A DNA stretch of 64,000 nt from contig CM055096.1 of assembly GCA_029204225.1 (NCBI GenBank), positions 74,991,521 through 75,055,520 of the forward strand, in the 5' to 3' direction. Shown here in pieces: positions 35,064 through 46,035 of this stretch. A model generated the notes under the pieces. The model was not told where the DNA came from. It was given only the letters and a program-made list of their open reading frames with translations, and did no database searches. The position numbers and the translations under genes are program-made. How positions within the stretch are numbered: the stretch's first letter is position 1; each line of letters starts with the position of its first letter. The stretch is from Diphasiastrum complanatum. Taxonomy: Eukaryota > Streptophyta > Lycopodiopsida > Lycopodiales > Lycopodiaceae.

Positions 35064-35640
35064 CTGGGGTACCGGCAAAATCACTTTTGAAAATCGTGAA
35101 CGTGCAGTTAAAATTGATCCTACGACTTGGACTATCAAGCCAGTGGTTCAAAAAATGGATGACGATTCATCAACAACGGATCACACTTGTGATCGACCAG
35201 AGAAAAAATTGGGAGTTCACTACGATTCTCAAACAGATACTGTCAATTGGAATGAAGCTCTTGCAACAATTGATTGTACAGTAGGATATATGTGTCAACA
35301 AGATATTCAATCATAGATGAGCGAGATTTCATTGTTAGATCGAACTTTGGATACGTCAATCACGTTTCCACTAAATGTCCTGAATGTAGCCTGGATATCA
35401 ACGGAACCTATACCAGATCCAATTGAGGATGATCTCATACCAATGAGCCATGCCTTAACTTATGATGGCAATGCAGAACTTACGGATGAACAGATTCTAC
35501 ATCATATGGATCCGATCAGATTTGGAGTGCGTAATGTTCCTGATGAACCAACAATCAAATCGCCCAAAGCAGTTATATTAAAGGGAGACAGGATGATAGG
35601 CTCAATGACGAAGAAACAAGCAAAGCAATATTAAATACGA
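35064..35640 (+). pseudogene. Pol linker downstream of protease (element A)
   Basis: Frames at 35087-35284 and 35317-35634 continue pol (ISLLDRTLDTSITFPLNV, ALTYDGNAELTDEQILHHMD). I recognise no catalytic domain. It corresponds to the region between protease and RT; RT itself (YLDD-type box) and RNase H are absent before the integrase scrap at 35740. Confidence 0.55.
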
Positions 35641-35729
35641 TCCTGAAATGGGAAAATCCCCCTCAAAAGATTGATTTAAACGAAGTGCCACCTCTATTTA
35701 CGAAGATGTGTTTTACCGCACGAAGTACC

Positions 35730-36100
35730 AAATCTAATTATGTTTTCACATGACGGCATGGGTGGAGGACACTTCTCTACAGATATTACTGTTCGCAAAC
35801 TTTTGCAATCCAGTTGTTGGTGGCCTACGCTTCATAAGGACACAAAAATTTTTATTCAGACATGTGATGTCTGCCAGCGAGCACGACGACCTACTCGACA
35901 GAATTATAAACCCTGACATCCGGTTTTATTGGGCATTCAGAACCGCTTACAAAAATAGTACAAATCAGACACCTTTTCAACTGGAAGGCCCGTATAAAGT
36001 GAAGGAAATCCTGAACTATGGCGCAGTAATTCTTGAGCACTTGGATGGGAAACGATTTGATACTCCGGTAAATGGCAGCCGATTACGCAAGTTTTGGTAG
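35730..36100 (+). pseudogene. Integrase scraps of element A
   Basis: Compared with the fuller copy at 41178-41951: the HHCC zinc region is present (HDGMGG...HFS, then CDVCQRARRPTRQNY at about 35865). Next comes WAFRTAYKNSTNQTPFQL (35930), with the whole DDE core deleted between them. A second deletion leads to the C-terminal GPYKVKEILNYGAVILEHLD, ending at the TAG near 36098. It is non-functional. Confidence 0.85.
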
Positions 36101-36610
36101 CCTGCTCTGCCAGTTCAGCAAGCCTGATCTCAATATATTTTTTCATTTTATTTGTTTTCAATTTTTTGTTTTCAGTATTTAATTTGTTGACTTTTTTTTG
36201 GAAAAAGACAATTAAAAAAAATAAAAAATAAAAATAAGAAAAGACTGATGAGCAAAAGTCAGGAAGTCATCAGCATAAGGAAACGGAAACACAATATTTT
36301 TATGGAAAATGACTTTGAAAACCACTGTTTTGGGTCGATTTGGCCAATACAGTATCAGAAACCTTCGCTGATTTTATAGCCTATTTTTATATTACTGTAC
36401 ATGCCTGCAAATTTTTGTTCAGAACTGATCAGCCCAACTACTATTCAGTGTAATGGACCCACCAATCACCTATAAGTTGGCTGAATTCGATTCATTCCTC
36501 ACTTGTGCTATCAAAGCTCTTACGAATTTTTCTTGCGCCCAAAGCCTTCCAAATTTTCTGCATTGCCTTCTGATACATTCTCACGCGGTTATAATTCCTT
36601 TCTGATAATC
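36101..36610 (+). other. Non-coding spacer between pol and the third ORF (element A)
   Basis: Contains one ACCTTCGC motif near 36360. The stretch 36360-36590 is homologous to 42105-42370 in element B. Confidence 0.7.
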
Positions 36611-39600
36611 ATGTCTTCTATCGATACTTCCCAATCTTCGTGCTATACTATCCATCGTGATGTCCCATCTGCAATGAACATCATGATTCTTCCTAGCACA
36701 AGCATGGTCACTCAGTGGATGACCCTTGCGGAGCCTCTACTTACTGCAATGGGTATTCATGAGAGAGCCTTTTCGGGATGCATCAATATGGATTTCATCA
36801 CTCTTGCCTTCAGCACGTGGAAGGAAGAGAAATTCAAGTTTTACATCACCTTCCAAGGAGCCACACACAAGGTGCGCGTCACTGAGGCCGCACTTGCAAC
36901 TATAGGAATCTCATCCGGTACGCACGCCTCACCCAATCATAAGCACGCCAAACAGGCCATCAAGCCATACATTGACTTCACCAACAATCTGCATTGGACT
37001 AATGATGGTTACCTTCTGGAAGCCATCAATGAGCCTTCCATCCACGCCGCTGCCCAATTGTTGAATCATTTCCTGATGGTTGGCAACCTCAAGAAAGACC
37101 GCATCACATCTCAAATCCTTCATAGGATAGTGGAGTCCCACATCAAGTTGGCCAAAGCCCCTCTTGAACCATATAACTAGTTCAAGATTGTTTCTGGTGA
37201 GCTCAAGCGAGCTATTAAGGCCAATACAAAGCAGCAGTTCGCCGCTGGTTCTCTATTGTCCCTCTTAGCTGCTTCTCACTTAGATTACAGAATCCATGGC
37301 TTCCACCTGTATTCTGTGCTTTCGGTTTACGAAGAAGCACCAGCCGAGTCATCTCACCAGGCCTCAAGTTCTCATAGTCATCGTTGTCCACGCAGCAAGA
37401 TCGTAATTCCTGACTCGCCTTCTGCGTCACGACGTCGTACTAGGCATACCTCGTTAGTTGCGCTTCCACCCCCTGCTGCTGTTCGCACTGAACTTCCCAT
37501 TCCCCTCGCCTCTGATGCTTCCCTCACCTCTGCTCCCATACAAGGATAGTTTGTGAACATTGGGCCTACCATTCCCATCACGGCTGCCCAAGCCGCCTCA
37601 CCCCCGCACACAGAAGCAACCTCACCCAACACACAGTTCTTCATGGATATGTTCGATGATTCCGACCCCTCTGCTCGCCTCTGATGCTTCCCTCACCTCT
37701 GCTCCCATACAAGGATAGTTTGTGAACATTGGGCCTACCATTCCCATCACAGCTGCCCAAGCCGCCTCACCCCCGCACACAGAAGCAACCTCACCCAACA
37801 CACAGTTCTTCATGGATATGTTCGATGATTCCGACCCCCTTGGGGCCACCAAAATCTTTGAAATGTTCCAGAGCTCAGCACCCTTTGAACCCCAATCCCT
37901 TGGAAGAGGATTCGGACATATCCATGAAGCTACTGTTGGTGTCGAAGATGTCAGTCAGCAACCACCCACACAGGGTAGCCCAGCCACACTTCGGGTCGAC
38001 ACAGCTATCAAGTCACCAAAGCAGTTCGACGCCATGGTGTCTGAAGGGTTTGAAGACGAGGATATTTTTGAAGAAAAAGGGACTTTGGCACCTATTCCAT
38101 GCCTACCACGGACAATACCATCAGGGTCTCCTACTGCTGCCACCTCCATGACTATCGATTCTGGTGATGCTCTTGGGTTAGTTTCAAGCCTTGGGCAAGT
38201 GATCCAGTCTATGCTGGATAAAAAAAAGGAAATGGAGCAGAGGATCTCTGTTTTAGGATCCGAAAATACTCTGATCAGTCAAAAAATTGTCCAGCTGGAT
38301 CGAGAGGTGAAGATAGCCAAGCAACATGAAGAAAAGACTGAAAGTGAAAAAACATTGGCCCAGCAACAAGCTGATTGCTTGGAAACCTACATCAGCTCCC
38401 TGCAAAATGCCCTGACAACCGCACAGGATCAGGTAGATAAGGCAGTGCAAGATGCCAAGCAACAGGTGCAGCTGTTGAAGGGGCAATTACAAATGGCCGA
38501 ACAAGAGCGCACACGGCTTCAAGGTGAATTGGATGCGACCACCCTTGAGCGCGATGCATATCTGCAAACACAAATACCCGATCATCCGGTCACACCGACG
38601 GAGATTGCGTATTTGTTCAAGAAAGTGGAAACATACAAAGTGGGCCTTTAGAAATTTCAAGGCCGCTTTGATAGGTTCAAAGGAGTAGCTTCAACCGAGT
38701 TGGCAAAGGCAAAAGAGATCATCAACGCCTATGAAAAAGCCGCCGCTTAAGTGTTGGAAGCCGGACCACAAATCCTTGTCCCGGTCATGCCGCAATTCTT
38801 CCCTTTGCACCAAGAAGCTGTACAGATGGATACAGGGGTTGATTCGAGCATGGACTAGGGAGGAGCTCCAGATCTAGCAGATCAACCGCCAACTATACCG
38901 GTAGTACAAGCGGGTCCATCCTCATCAAGGACAAGCCATTTATTCAGAAGGCCCATCAACGTCGAGGACCAGATTCAGACCTTCTTAAAGCAGCATCCAC
39001 ATGAGTCCTCGCGTAGTGGATGAGTTCTCAAATTTAAGACCTCCGAGATCGAGACCCGCAAAGAATTGGACAAAATACCTGCACTGGGAGAGCAGCCGGC
39101 ATGGAGAATCACGATTTTTGAGAAAAATCCGGAATCAATTAGGAGTCACGTCGCCAGCCCTCGCCAGTTGCGGGTAGATCCTTATTACGTGCCAATGCCG
39201 CGAAGACAAAAATGGAAAGATTTGGGATTGGCTATGGATAAAATCACCATCCATACGCCCAATTGGCCAATCATCCACCAGTCTTACAGCTGGAATATTT
39301 CAGTGGATTTCCACCGGGCCTTACAGGCATATCAGAGAGAGTATGTCCACTCTCCGGATCCAACGGTGCGACAATCGACAATGTTTGCAAAAGATCTAAC
39401 TCTGTTGGCGTTAGTGGCAACCAAATGGGATGATTGCCTTCCTACCCAAGCATAAGCCGATGGCCTCAGAGCAAATCAAGATCAGTTGTCGATTGCTCGA
39501 CTGTATTTCCGTGCGGCTATGATGGGAGGCTCTTGGGAATCTCACTTCACCTCATGGACAACTTCCAAGTGGATTGCCGGAGCCCACCGTTGTTTCCTGC

Positions 39601-39701
39601 CGCATAATTTGGATTTCAATACTGCACGCCTTGACTTTATGGAGAAGGTGCAGTATCATTTAATTAAGATTCGGCGCGAAGCCAATAAAAGTCCCCAATA
39701 A
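36611..39701 (+). pseudogene. Third ORF of element A, between integrase and 3' LTR; unknown function
   Basis: The ATG at 36611 opens a frame that, apart from a 169-bp duplication, can be followed for about 970 codons to TAA at 39699. It is interrupted by stops at 37178, 37547, 38649, 38748, 38856, 39021 and 39453. Layout: an N-terminal globular region of about 190 residues (MVTQWMTLAEPLLTAMGI; FKFYITFQGATHKVRVTEAA), a Ser/Pro-rich linker, an acidic region, a long coiled coil (38210-38570) and a C-terminal globular region (GLAMDKITIHTPNWPII; AMMGGSWESHFTSWTT). No signal peptide or membrane segment stands out, so an env-like role is unsupported. Some Tat-lineage gypsy elements carry extra ORFs in this place, and I judge this one comparable. 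Confidence 0.75.
37502..37839. repeat. 169-bp tandem duplication inside the third ORF
   Basis: Units 37502-37670 and 37671-37839 are nearly identical. Since 169 is not a multiple of three, it shifts the reading frame. Confidence 0.93.
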
Positions 39702-39739
39702 TTGCATATTGCAGGTGTTGTGGGACCGCCACCAATTTT

Positions 39740-39751
39740 GGTGGGGGATAC
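39740..39751 (+). promoter_or_regulatory. Polypurine tract of element A
   Basis: GGTGGGGGATAC directly precedes the 3' LTR TGTTGG. Confidence 0.75.
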
Positions 39752-40502
39752 TGTTGGAGGGTTTGTGGATCCCTAGGCAACCCTAACCCTAGTTAATAAG
39801 TGAGAGGGATTTGGCACCCTGCGTGTGTAAGTCCAACCCAATGATCACATAGTTATTTGATTAATTAGAATGTTAATAAAAGGACTTTAGGTCTTTTTGC
39901 GGGACTTTTAATGTCGCAGGGCCTAAATGTCAAGTTAGTGAAGAAAGTTGGGTTTCCCTCCAATTTTGATGGTTCTCACCTTTTTTAAATTTGAATAAAA
40001 AGAAAGGCAAGACTGGACCAATAGGATTCAGAGGCCAGGGTCCTCCTCTCTACTATAAAAAGGGACCAACTCGAGTTGTTCCTCATGTTCATTTCCTCAT
40101 TTCAATAAAGCAGATTGGTTCTCTTTAGAAATGGATTGATGAATGTCCTTGCTCTTCCTCTCTTTTCCTCCATTTCTCATGCTTTATTTGGATTTTGCTA
40201 ATTGTTGGATCTGATCATTATTGGGATTGCTATTTCTTATGCTTTTTGTGAGAGAGAAAAGGAGAGAGAAGAGTAAGTTTCTATCATTGGGATTTAGGGT
40301 TAATGGAAGTAGGGTTAATGGATGTAGTGTTAATGCTTAGTGTTTATGGATGTTAGTGTTAGATCCTCCATTCATGTTGAAATCTGAACTATACTATCGC
40401 TCTCATGGGAACAAACCTACGCGTGACAACTAACTCCGTCTCTTTGATGCTAGATTGACTAGATCTTGGATTCAGGTTAGGCAAGGAAAGAAACCCACTA
40501 CA
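39752..40502 (+). repeat. 3' LTR of element A (751 bp)
   Basis: Nearly identical to 30833-31587. Differences include GCGG/GTGG near the start, TGTGCAAG/TGTGTAAG, and loss of a few bases near 40286. Confidence 0.95.
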
Positions 40503-40506
40503 ACCG

Positions 40507-41177
40507 CCAGGAACAATTCGGGGAGTTTACGTGTTCATGGGTCATGCAAATTACTATCAGATATTCATACTATTCTTTGCAGATTTAGCAAGACCTATAT
40601 AGAAATTGACTATTGTACCAATTTGGACAGAAGAGGCATTGGAAGCATTTGAGAAATTGAAAAAAGCTTTAGCTTCTGCACCAATACTACGAGCTCCAAT
40701 TTGGACAATCGAGTTTCACGTTCACACGGATGCATCAAAATATGCTATTGAATCGATTTTGACGTAGCCAGGTGAATACAAAAAGGATTATCCTATCAGG
40801 TTTGCAAGCAGACAACTTACAGATCCTGAGAAGAATTATTCGACAACTGAACGTGAAGCGTTGGCCATGATTTTTTCTGTTAAAAATATTCGACATTATC
40901 TAATGGCGATGCATTTTGCATTTTATACTGATCACCAGCCATTACTTTATTTGGTGAACAAGACATGCAACACAGGGCGTATTGCAAGATGGCTACTTCT
41001 ACTGATCGAATTTGAATTTCGCATTTTGGTTTGAAAGAGTAAACAACATTATCTAGCCGACCATGTTTCAAGGATTGAATCATCGCCTGTGAATACTGAA
41101 GTGGATGATGAACTACCAGATGCTGCATTATTTTATGTAGAAGCAGTACTTGAGTGGGCAACAGATATTGTTGACTA
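40507..41177 (+). pseudogene. RT connection and RNase H of element B
   Basis: GVYVFMGHANYY is the block ending RT. RNase H follows: FHVHTDASKYAIESIL (first catalytic Asp), YPIRFASRQLTDPEKNYSTT, EREALAMIFSVKNIRHYLM (catalytic Glu), FYTDHQPLLYL (Asp). It ends with IARWLLLLIEFEF and a stop near 41034 inside the tail. The catalytic residues are still present although stops interrupt (about 40768, 41032). Confidence 0.85.
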
Positions 41178-41951
41178 ATGCTAGGCCAACTCAATGACTT
41201 CTTGACAAAAATACAGAAGCGACAATCAATTCATAAGGCACAACCTTATCAGTTGATTGCTGGGCAGTTGTATCTCCGAGGAATGGATGATATTATACTA
41301 AGATGCGTTTTGCCACATGAAGTACCTGGACTTATCATGGTTTCTCATGATGGCATGGGCGGAGGACATTTCTCAACAGATTTCACTGTTCGCAAACTTT
41401 TACAATCAGGATGTTGGTGGCCTATACTTCACAAAGATACAGAAAATTACATTCAGTCATGCAATGTTTGTCAACGAGCACGTCGTCCTACTCGACAAAA
41501 TTACGAACCTTTACATCCAGTCTTATCACAAGCACCGTTCGAAAAATGGGGCCTCGACTACGTTGGTCCTATTCATCTTGTGACAAGAGAATCTCAAGCC
41601 AGATATATCATTGTTGCAACTGATTATATGACCAAATGGGTTGAAGCGAAAGTAGTTCGAGTTGTAGATGCAAAATCAACGGCTAAATTTCTCTATGAAA
41701 ACGTGAGTACTAAACTTGGTTGTCCTATCGAGATCATTAGTAATCGCGAAACACATTTTGTGAATGAAATGATAAAGTGTCTGTTGGAAGACTTTTTTGT
41801 TATTTATCGGTTTAGTACTCCGTATTATCCAAGAGGTAATGGCCAAGCTGCATCTTCCAACAAAATTCTCTGCAACATTATGACAAAAATTGTAGAAGCA
41901 AGTCGTTCATATTGGGAACATATGCTTTTATGTGGATTTATGGGCATTTAG
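41178..41951 (+). pseudogene. Integrase of element B, catalytic triad altered
   Basis: HHCC zinc region: HEVPGL...HDGMGGGHFS and CNVCQRARRPTRQNY. Core: FEKWGLDYVGPIHL keeps the first Asp; ISNRETHF has Asn where the second Asp of the usual SD(R/N)G.F belongs; GNGQAASSNKIL has Ala where the Glu of GQAE is expected. The enzyme should therefore be inactive. A TAG at 41949 ends the frame, and the next codons (AFRTAYKGSTNQTPFQPIYG) continue the family sequence. Confidence 0.88.
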
Positions 41952-42374
41952 AACCGCTTACAAAGGAAGTACGAATCAAACACCATTTCAACCTATTTAT
42001 GGACAAGATGTAGTTATGTCGATTGAATTGTTTGATACCATCTCTACGCATAGCAGTAACAGAACGGTTGGATGATGCGAAATCCTTCTAGACTCGTCAT
42101 GAACCTTCGCCGTATTAGTTCAGTACCTCAAAAACCTTCACCGAGATTTCTACAACCTATTTTCATAGTACTGAACATGCCTGTAAATTTTTGTCCAGAA
42201 CTGAGCATCCAAACTAGTACATTGTCTAATGGACCCTCCAAATCAGCCTATAAAAGGGCATAACTCGATTTCAATTTTCATTTGTGCTAGCGAAGCTCTT
42301 GCCGATTTTTTCAGCAACCAAAACTTTCCAAACCATTTATACTACTTTCTGATATACAACCCTGTTTGTACAAC

Positions 42375-42393
42375 AGCAGCAGCAGCAGCATAA
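42375..42393. repeat. Short (CAG)n run
   Basis: About six CAG units directly before the point where element B becomes unrecognisable. Confidence 0.85.
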
Positions 42394-42394
42394 T

Positions 42395-44280
42395 GTCCTT
42401 CACACGTGTGGATGCAAGATCAACAATAAAAATTGACGTTCTACACACTAGAAATCAAGATATCTTGAGAGAAATACACATGAGATGGACATAGAATCAA
42501 AAGAGATGAATTCTCCACATAAAATGAGAATACAATGATCAATTCTCCACGTTGTTACTATTATTTTTAAGCTGCCAAAATGTCACTTGGCCAATTGCCC
42601 TAAACTAGCCCTAAATTGGTAACTTCTTGGTACTTCATCAAAAACCTAGAATTTCTAGTCTAGATGCAATGTATCTATATTCACCGATTAATATGGGTCT
42701 AAATCCAACCTCATTCACAAATGCACTTGCCAAAAATAGTAAAAACACTATTTAGGCCTTTATTGACAAAAATAAATCTATCTCTAAGTTGAGTTTTCAT
42801 GTTGGCCTCAAAATTGCCAAAATAGATCAACTAAACTAGTTGAATTTTTCACATGGGACATTGGTCATCGTTGGAGGCTCAACCAGACATGAAGGTGTTG
42901 ATTAACTCCAGTGCATGGGAATTCAGTAGTGACTCTATATGGTTGGGTGGTAAAAGTGTGTTTATCACGTATATGTGGTGCACGAGAACCTTATGGCAAT
43001 CGGAAGACATGTAAGCTGGAAGAACTCTATATCTTTTGAAACACCTACATAAATGTCTCTTTTTTCTCACACCAAAATCTAGACCCAGACTCCATCTCAG
43101 ATGTAGACCACAATTGCATTTGATTACATTTTGATTCCACCTAGATTTGGAATTGACACATGTACATTGCAAACTAGGAGACTTAAAATACAAACAATCA
43201 AATGCCATAACTATGACTCTACACACACAACATAGTGGGTAAATCTCTATAGAAGCGCATGACATGGAGTTTCTCGCCCTCTGCAAGCTTCTCATTTCTT
43301 ATACCGTTTGAAGAGCGATCTAGAAACACATAAAACAAAAATTAGTGGCTCATTTAGAGCGATGGACAACTATTCAAGTGGTTGGCTCTACAGGCATGTC
43401 AATGATAAATCTTTTTGTGAGCTGCATTATTGAGGAATTGTGGAGGAGCACCAAAAAATGATTATTTCCATTGGTAGAGTATGTTGAACAATGATAGATC
43501 CTTTTGTATGCTTCATTTGTCGAGGAGCACCAACAAATGATGATTTTCCTTGCTATAATCTGTTGGTACAATTTGTTGTTTGACACCCTTGAAGTTTGAT
43601 TTTAGATTTGATGCCCTTGAAGTCATTACTTCACTGATGAAAAAGATGAAAAAGTGTAAAGATTTGCTATGATTGTTGTCTGAATCCTCCATAGGCTAGA
43701 AGCACGTGAACTGGGGGATGAGGGATTTGAGAATTCATGAGTGTGCGCTATTCAACATTGGAAAATGGCTCCAAACAACATAAAGAGACTCGTTGAGAAA
43801 TTGAGTGGATGGAGTGGAGAACTGATGAGAGTGCAGGCTACCTAGTAGACTCGATGGGTGGTGCTAAAAATTACTCAATTTGCGTGCTAGGAGGAGAGGG
43901 GACCTGATGGGTGCTGATTGGTTTTGAAACATTTTATCAATGCTATGAAACCCTAAACCCTAAAATGGTGTAGCCCCTTATTTACAATGATACAGTCCCC
44001 ATAAACTTGTAAGAATATAACATTTATCCAACGCGAGGTAACATTTTGTAGGGTTGACTGTATTCTTAATAAGGGACTTGCCGAGAACCATCTTTAGGGC
44101 GGATACAAACTAGCTGCACATATGATTGCTTGGCCCCTTTCTCTACTACAAGTGAGATAACGCTCACACAACCTACCTTGCCACTCAATGTGTCAAGGTT
44201 TGTGGTAAAAAAAAGGGACCCACATGATAGATCCTACATGCCCTAAAAATCTGGCCACCTCTCCTTTCTTTTGACACTTT
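42395..44280. other. No gene seen
   Basis: No coding homology on either strand. It includes the diverged tandem repeat at 43401-43571 and a double CCCTAAA at about 43952-43966, too short to be telomeric. Confidence 0.5.
43401..43571. repeat. Diverged tandem repeat, about 88-bp unit
   Basis: ATGATA(A/G)ATC(T/C)TTTTGT ... GAGGAGCACCAA(A/C)AAATGAT(T/G)AT recurs with small gaps. Confidence 0.65.
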
Positions 44281-44340
44281 ACATTTGGCGCGGAAATCTC
44301 TCTCTCTCTCTCTCTTTTCTTTCTTTTTTTGTGTATCAGT

Positions 44341-44772
44341 TAATGGCGCTGCCGATTTTGCTTTGGCATTTCATATGCATGCACTGTTCCTAGTTATTCA
44401 GCTTGACACACAGGTGAAGGTTGTTCGAGACCTGAATTCTCATCGTCAATTGGCGTTGCTCAATGCAGCTGAGGCAGAATTTGCAGTGCGACAGAGTTTG
44501 CACCTGTGCTGCAGGAGCTTCAATCACATAACCGAGCAGAAAAGGTGAGAAAATGGCGGAAAAGGATGACGCGACCCTGACCGCGGAGGTGCAGGAATTG
44601 TTCAGTTTGCGAAAAATTTCTCATAAGAAAGAGGCAAGGGTGTTAGTCAAGTTGGAGCAAGTGGTTGCGGCACGGAAGCAGCAAGTGGAAGAGTTAGAAT
44701 GGCAGCTTGATCTCCTGAAAGAGCATCGAGACAAGCTTATTGAAGCCTTCTCCATGCCAACCTTCCCTAATG
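44341..44772 (+). CDS. Coiled-coil exon(s) of an unidentified gene
   Basis: A (TC)n-rich, promoter-like stretch (44297-44317) is followed by a frame LNSHRQLALLNAAEAEF. After a one-base shift comes TEFAPVLQELQSHNRAEK, then (from 44553) DDATLTAEVQELFSLRK and VKLEQVVAARKQQVEELEWQ, ending in FPN at a good donor (G|GTAAGC, 44772/44773). The helices are strongly heptad. The frame change near 44500 means either an unrecognised intron or a broken gene. The exon phase (1) does not join directly to the helicase exon at 49563. No family recognised. Confidence 0.45.
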
Positions 44773-44990
44773 GTAAGCTCTATTTGTTTTCCTTCACGTT
44801 TAAAAAAGGCAGTTGGCTATTACCATTTTGTTTGACTCGTGACTTGTCACTCTTGAGCATTGAAACTTGTAATTTGTGTTTTTGTTTAAATGTCTAAAGA
44901 AGCAAACTGATTAGAAAAAGGGTAAGAACCAGTATGGTCACTTTGTTGATAAAGTTGCAGAAGAAGAGCAATTTGGTGGGCTTAATCTAT

Positions 44991-46035
44991 TCAATGTGTC
45001 ATCTGAATTCGTGTTTGGTGGATGGTACATTGAGGAGCCTTGAAGCAATGACACCTCATAGACATCTGTTCAACACCTATGAGGAGACAAGTGATGGTTA
45101 GCAAGTGTGCCTTGGAGATAACTCTGCACATGAGGTGAGGGGCAAAGGCACAAGTGAAGCTGTCATCAGGAGAGGTGAAGGTAATCAAGAGTGTGTTGCA
45201 TGTACCAGGGTTAGCCAAGGACTTGCTATCTGTTGGTGCCATTACCAAGCAGAACATGTTGGTGGAGTTTGATGAATCTACCATGTTTGGTAAAAGACAA
45301 AGATCAAAGCTTCAAGGTGGTAGCATCGAAGCTGAGTATAGGGCGACTACGAGGTCCCCTTGTGACTATTTGGTTATGATGTCTACTTGAGGATATGCTG
45401 ATCGCTCAGGCATGAGCTACATTGTTACACTGTGATAACCAAAGTTGCGTTTAGCTTGTGAGAAATCCAGTCTATCATGCACGAACAAAACACATAGAGG
45501 TGGACTGACACTTTAAACGAGAGAAAGTGCACAGTGGAGAGATTTGACCTAACTTATTGCGACGCCAACGATCCGATAGCTGATATCTTTACTTAATCAC
45601 TTAGTAAAGATAAGTTTGAGAAGTTTAGAACTTTGTTAGGTGTACCGTGTTAGCTTGAATAAAATTGCCATTAAGGGGGTGTTGAAGAGTATTTTATCCC
45701 TTTGGCTAAGCACTAATGTTGTTGTAAGTTGTACATTACTCATGGGGCATGTTATAAATTAAATATATGGGACCCCCTATTTGTAACTTAAATAAATTAG
45801 TGCAAGTGGCCCACTTGGCCATGTAGCTCACTCATCTGGTTGACACCTAGACTTTCCATGAATGTACTTGAGGTGCTTGCCTCACAAGGGACTTGTAGTA
45901 CCCACGCCCTCTCTCTCTTTAGCAATTCATTTTCTCTTCTAACTTTTGGTGTTGTGAGGTGCTTATGCAATTCTCCTTGTATTTGATGTTTTCCATATCT
46001 AAGTTTTTCAAGCTTTCTTGATATGTGTGTCTCCA
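44991..46035 (+). mobile_element. Ty1/copia fragment: protease/pre-integrase joined to RNase H, with 3' LTR
   Basis: Around 45040-45150 a frame with one TAG reads MTPHRHLFNTYEETSDG and QVCLGDNSAHEVRGKG. SSGEVKVIKSVLHVPGLAKD (45157) is the pre-integrase region. At about 45285 it jumps to RNase H (GGSIEAEYRATT) and then CDNQSC, NPVYHARTKHIEVD and DPIADIFT with stops. TTAAGGGGG at 45671 is the polypurine tract and the LTR starts TGTTGAAGAG at 45680. Integrase and RT are deleted. Confidence 0.85.
45680..46035 (+). repeat. 3' LTR of the copia fragment (right end approximate)
   Basis: Starts TGTTGAAGAGTATTTT after the polypurine tract. The right end is set where LINE coding sequence begins; CTCCA at 46031-46035 would give a CA end. 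Confidence 0.6.

Larger units (their letters stand above)
30833..40502 (+). mobile_element. Nested Ty3/gypsy element A: two LTRs, gag, protease, third ORF, no RT
   Basis: LTRs of 755 bp (30833-31587) and 751 bp (39752-40502) flank a primer site, leader, gag, protease, integrase scraps, a ~3-kb third ORF and a polypurine tract. Flanking bases are ACCGT on the left and ACCGC on the right, a 5-bp target duplication with one change. It lies inside element B's pol, whose reading frame would continue across it. The LTRs differ by few substitutions and one short deletion, so insertion is younger than B. RT, RNase H and the integrase core are missing, so movement would need a helper. Confidence 0.93.
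40503..42394 (+). mobile_element. Ty3/gypsy element B, right part (RNase H, integrase, spacer)
   Basis: Continuation of element B after nested element A. RNase H is at 40507-41177, integrase at 41178-41951 with its C-terminal end to about 42070, then a spacer homologous to 36360-36590 of A. B breaks off near the (CAG)n run at 42375-42393. No 3' LTR was found. Confidence 0.88.

Noticed and set aside
37378-37852. Two similar minus-strand ORFs in the third-ORF region
   Set aside because: They resemble each other only because of the 169-bp duplication and lie antisense to the better-supported frame.
30833-40502. Third ORF as retroviral envelope
   Set aside because: No signal peptide, membrane anchor or Cys pattern seen; coiled coil alone is not evidence.
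43950-43970. Telomere-like CCCTAAA repeats
   Set aside because: Only two units; plant telomeric arrays are far longer. Similar single motifs occur in LTRs here.
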